DNA of 64,000 nt from Sphingosinicella microcystinivorans. GTDB lineage: Bacteria > Pseudomonadota > Alphaproteobacteria > Sphingomonadales > Sphingomonadaceae. Position numbers and translations under genes: made by a program. This document shows, one piece after another, positions 63,257 to 64,000 of this stretch. Under the pieces are notes generated by a model. That model saw only the letters and a program-made list of their open reading frames with translations, had not been told where the DNA came from and did no database searches. The DNA lies in assembly GCF_003634215.1 (NCBI RefSeq), contig NZ_RBWX01000007.1, forward strand, positions 298,001-362,000, in the 5' to 3' direction. Position 1 is the first letter of the stretch, and every line of letters begins with the position of its first letter.

Positions 63257-64000
63257 TCCGCGTATTGCACATCATTACAGGCTTGTCGGTGGGCGGCGCG
63301 GAAACCATGCTCGCCAAGCTGATCGGCGCAATGAACAAGGATCATTTCGGAAATGAAGTGGTTTCCTTGACAGACTTTGGTCCAATAGCCGAGTGTATGA
63401 GAGATACAGGTATAAATGTATCTGCCCTGCACATACCCCGCCTCGCCGGCATCTCAGGTCTTGTCGGGAAGATTCGATCTACCCGCGCGGATATCGTTCA
63501 AACATGGATGTATCATGCCGATCTCCTGGGCGGCATCGTCGCAAGGATGCTGACCGATCGACCTGTGATCTGGAATATCCGGAACAACGAATTGCCAGGT
63601 GGTGCTGGGTCGTTGCCGACGCGCTTCACGATGCGCGCGTGCGCTCTGCTCTCCGATTGCGTGCCGACCCGCATTGTCACGAATTCGAACATGGCAAAGG
63701 ACGTTCACGTCCGTGAAGGCTATCGGGATACAAAATTTCGTATCATACCAAATGGGTTTGACACTCGGCGCTTTTCCCCGGATTCGGAACAGCGAGCTTC
63801 CATTCGAAAGCAACTCGACATTTCAGACAATGATTTTCTTGTGGGCTTTTTTGCACGTCTTGATCCAGTGAAGAATCATACAGGCTTTATCGATTCTTGT
63901 GCCTCAATTCTGACTGAGGTCCCGCAATTGCGTATTTTGATGTGTGGAAGAGGTGTCGACGAGAAGAATGTTCCGCTCCTGCGGCAGTTGGAGGCGGCAG
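63253..64000 (+). CDS. glycosyltransferase, 5' part (cut by window end)
   Basis: Open from ATG 63253, which overlaps the Wzy-like stop (ATGA), to the window edge (249 codons). GT-B type start MIRVLHIITGLSVGGAETMLAKLI, with RADIVQTWMYHADLLGGIVAR and IIPNGFDTRRFSPDS typical of family 4, then the C-terminal strand VGFFARLDPVKNHTGFID. The donor site lies past the edge. It should be a second transferase of the polysaccharide repeat unit. Confidence 0.88.
   Translation, partial: MIRVLHIITGLSVGGAETMLAKLIGAMNKDHFGNEVVSLTDFGPIAECMRDTGINVSALHIPRLAGISGLVGKIRSTRADIVQTWMYHADLLGGIVARMLTDRPVIWNIRNNELPGGAGSLPTRFTMRACALLSDCVPTRIVTNSNMAKDVHVREGYRDTKFRIIPNGFDTRRFSPDSEQRASIRKQLDISDNDFLVGFFARLDPVKNHTGFIDSCASILTEVPQLRILMCGRGVDEKNVPLLRQLEAA

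Overview
The window is high-GC DNA that reads as part of a sphingomonad chromosome (Alphaproteobacteria, Sphingomonadales; the genus cannot be resolved). The main pointers are rpsT-dnaA adjacency, the rpe / heparinase-like / purH order, two short secreted proteins resembling DUF6491, an AUU-type infC start, an isocitrate lyase beside an ScfR/RamB-type regulator, and a PEP-CTERM protein. I found no rRNA, tRNA, CRISPR array, transposase or prophage gene. Apart from the last 8 kb this is mostly vertically inherited core genome, tightly packed with many 1-4 base overlaps.

Layout. 1-12.3 kb: tsaD (3' end), gpsA, a PEP-CTERM serine protease behind a good sigma54-type promoter match, a 47-residue SdhAF4-like gene on the minus strand, an SDR, htpX, rsmB, rpe, a heparinase II/III-like gene, purH, a small secreted protein, a 143-bp long palindrome, trmB and an ECHDC3-type crotonase. 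12.3-24.2 kb: a PQQ-type sugar dehydrogenase lipoprotein (minus), then the transcription/translation operon rimP-nusA-rnpM-infB-rbfA-tdk-(secreted protein)-truB-rpsO-pnp. 24.3-32.7 kb: a nitronate-monooxygenase-like flavoprotein, a glycine-zipper lipoprotein, a 2-hydroxyacid dehydrogenase, an SH3 protein, and the overlapping minus-strand operon ubiE-ubiB-coaBC-dut-moeB-dsrE.

32.7-45.8 kb: mutM, an enoyl-CoA hydratase, a thioesterase, rpsT and dnaA; then a SIMPL protein and the plus-strand run thioesterase-gloA-gloB-ggt-lipoprotein (glutathione and methylglyoxal metabolism); then the minus-strand unit DUF898 membrane protein / M48 peptidase / alpha-beta hydrolase / TPR protein. 45.9-56.1 kb: thrS, a GT39-like membrane protein, infC, an Old Yellow Enzyme, an EamA exporter, a VOC protein, aceA and its divergent regulator.

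56.1-64 kb: the start of a surface-polysaccharide locus: ugd (minus) opposite a Wzz-like co-polymerase, an MVF-type flippase, a GT4, a SAM methyltransferase, a Wzy/WaaL-like polymerase and a second glycosyltransferase cut by the window edge. GC falls here, with a very sharp low-GC block (about 22 percent) at the start of the polymerase gene. Together these look like a Wzx/Wzy-type export system using UDP-glucuronate.

I did not find a clear new defence or mobile system. The most unusual items are the symmetric palindromic element before trmB, the repeated TGTAAA motifs between aceA and its regulator, the composition break inside wzy, the cysteine motif in the flavoprotein, and the DUF898-M48-hydrolase-TPR unit.
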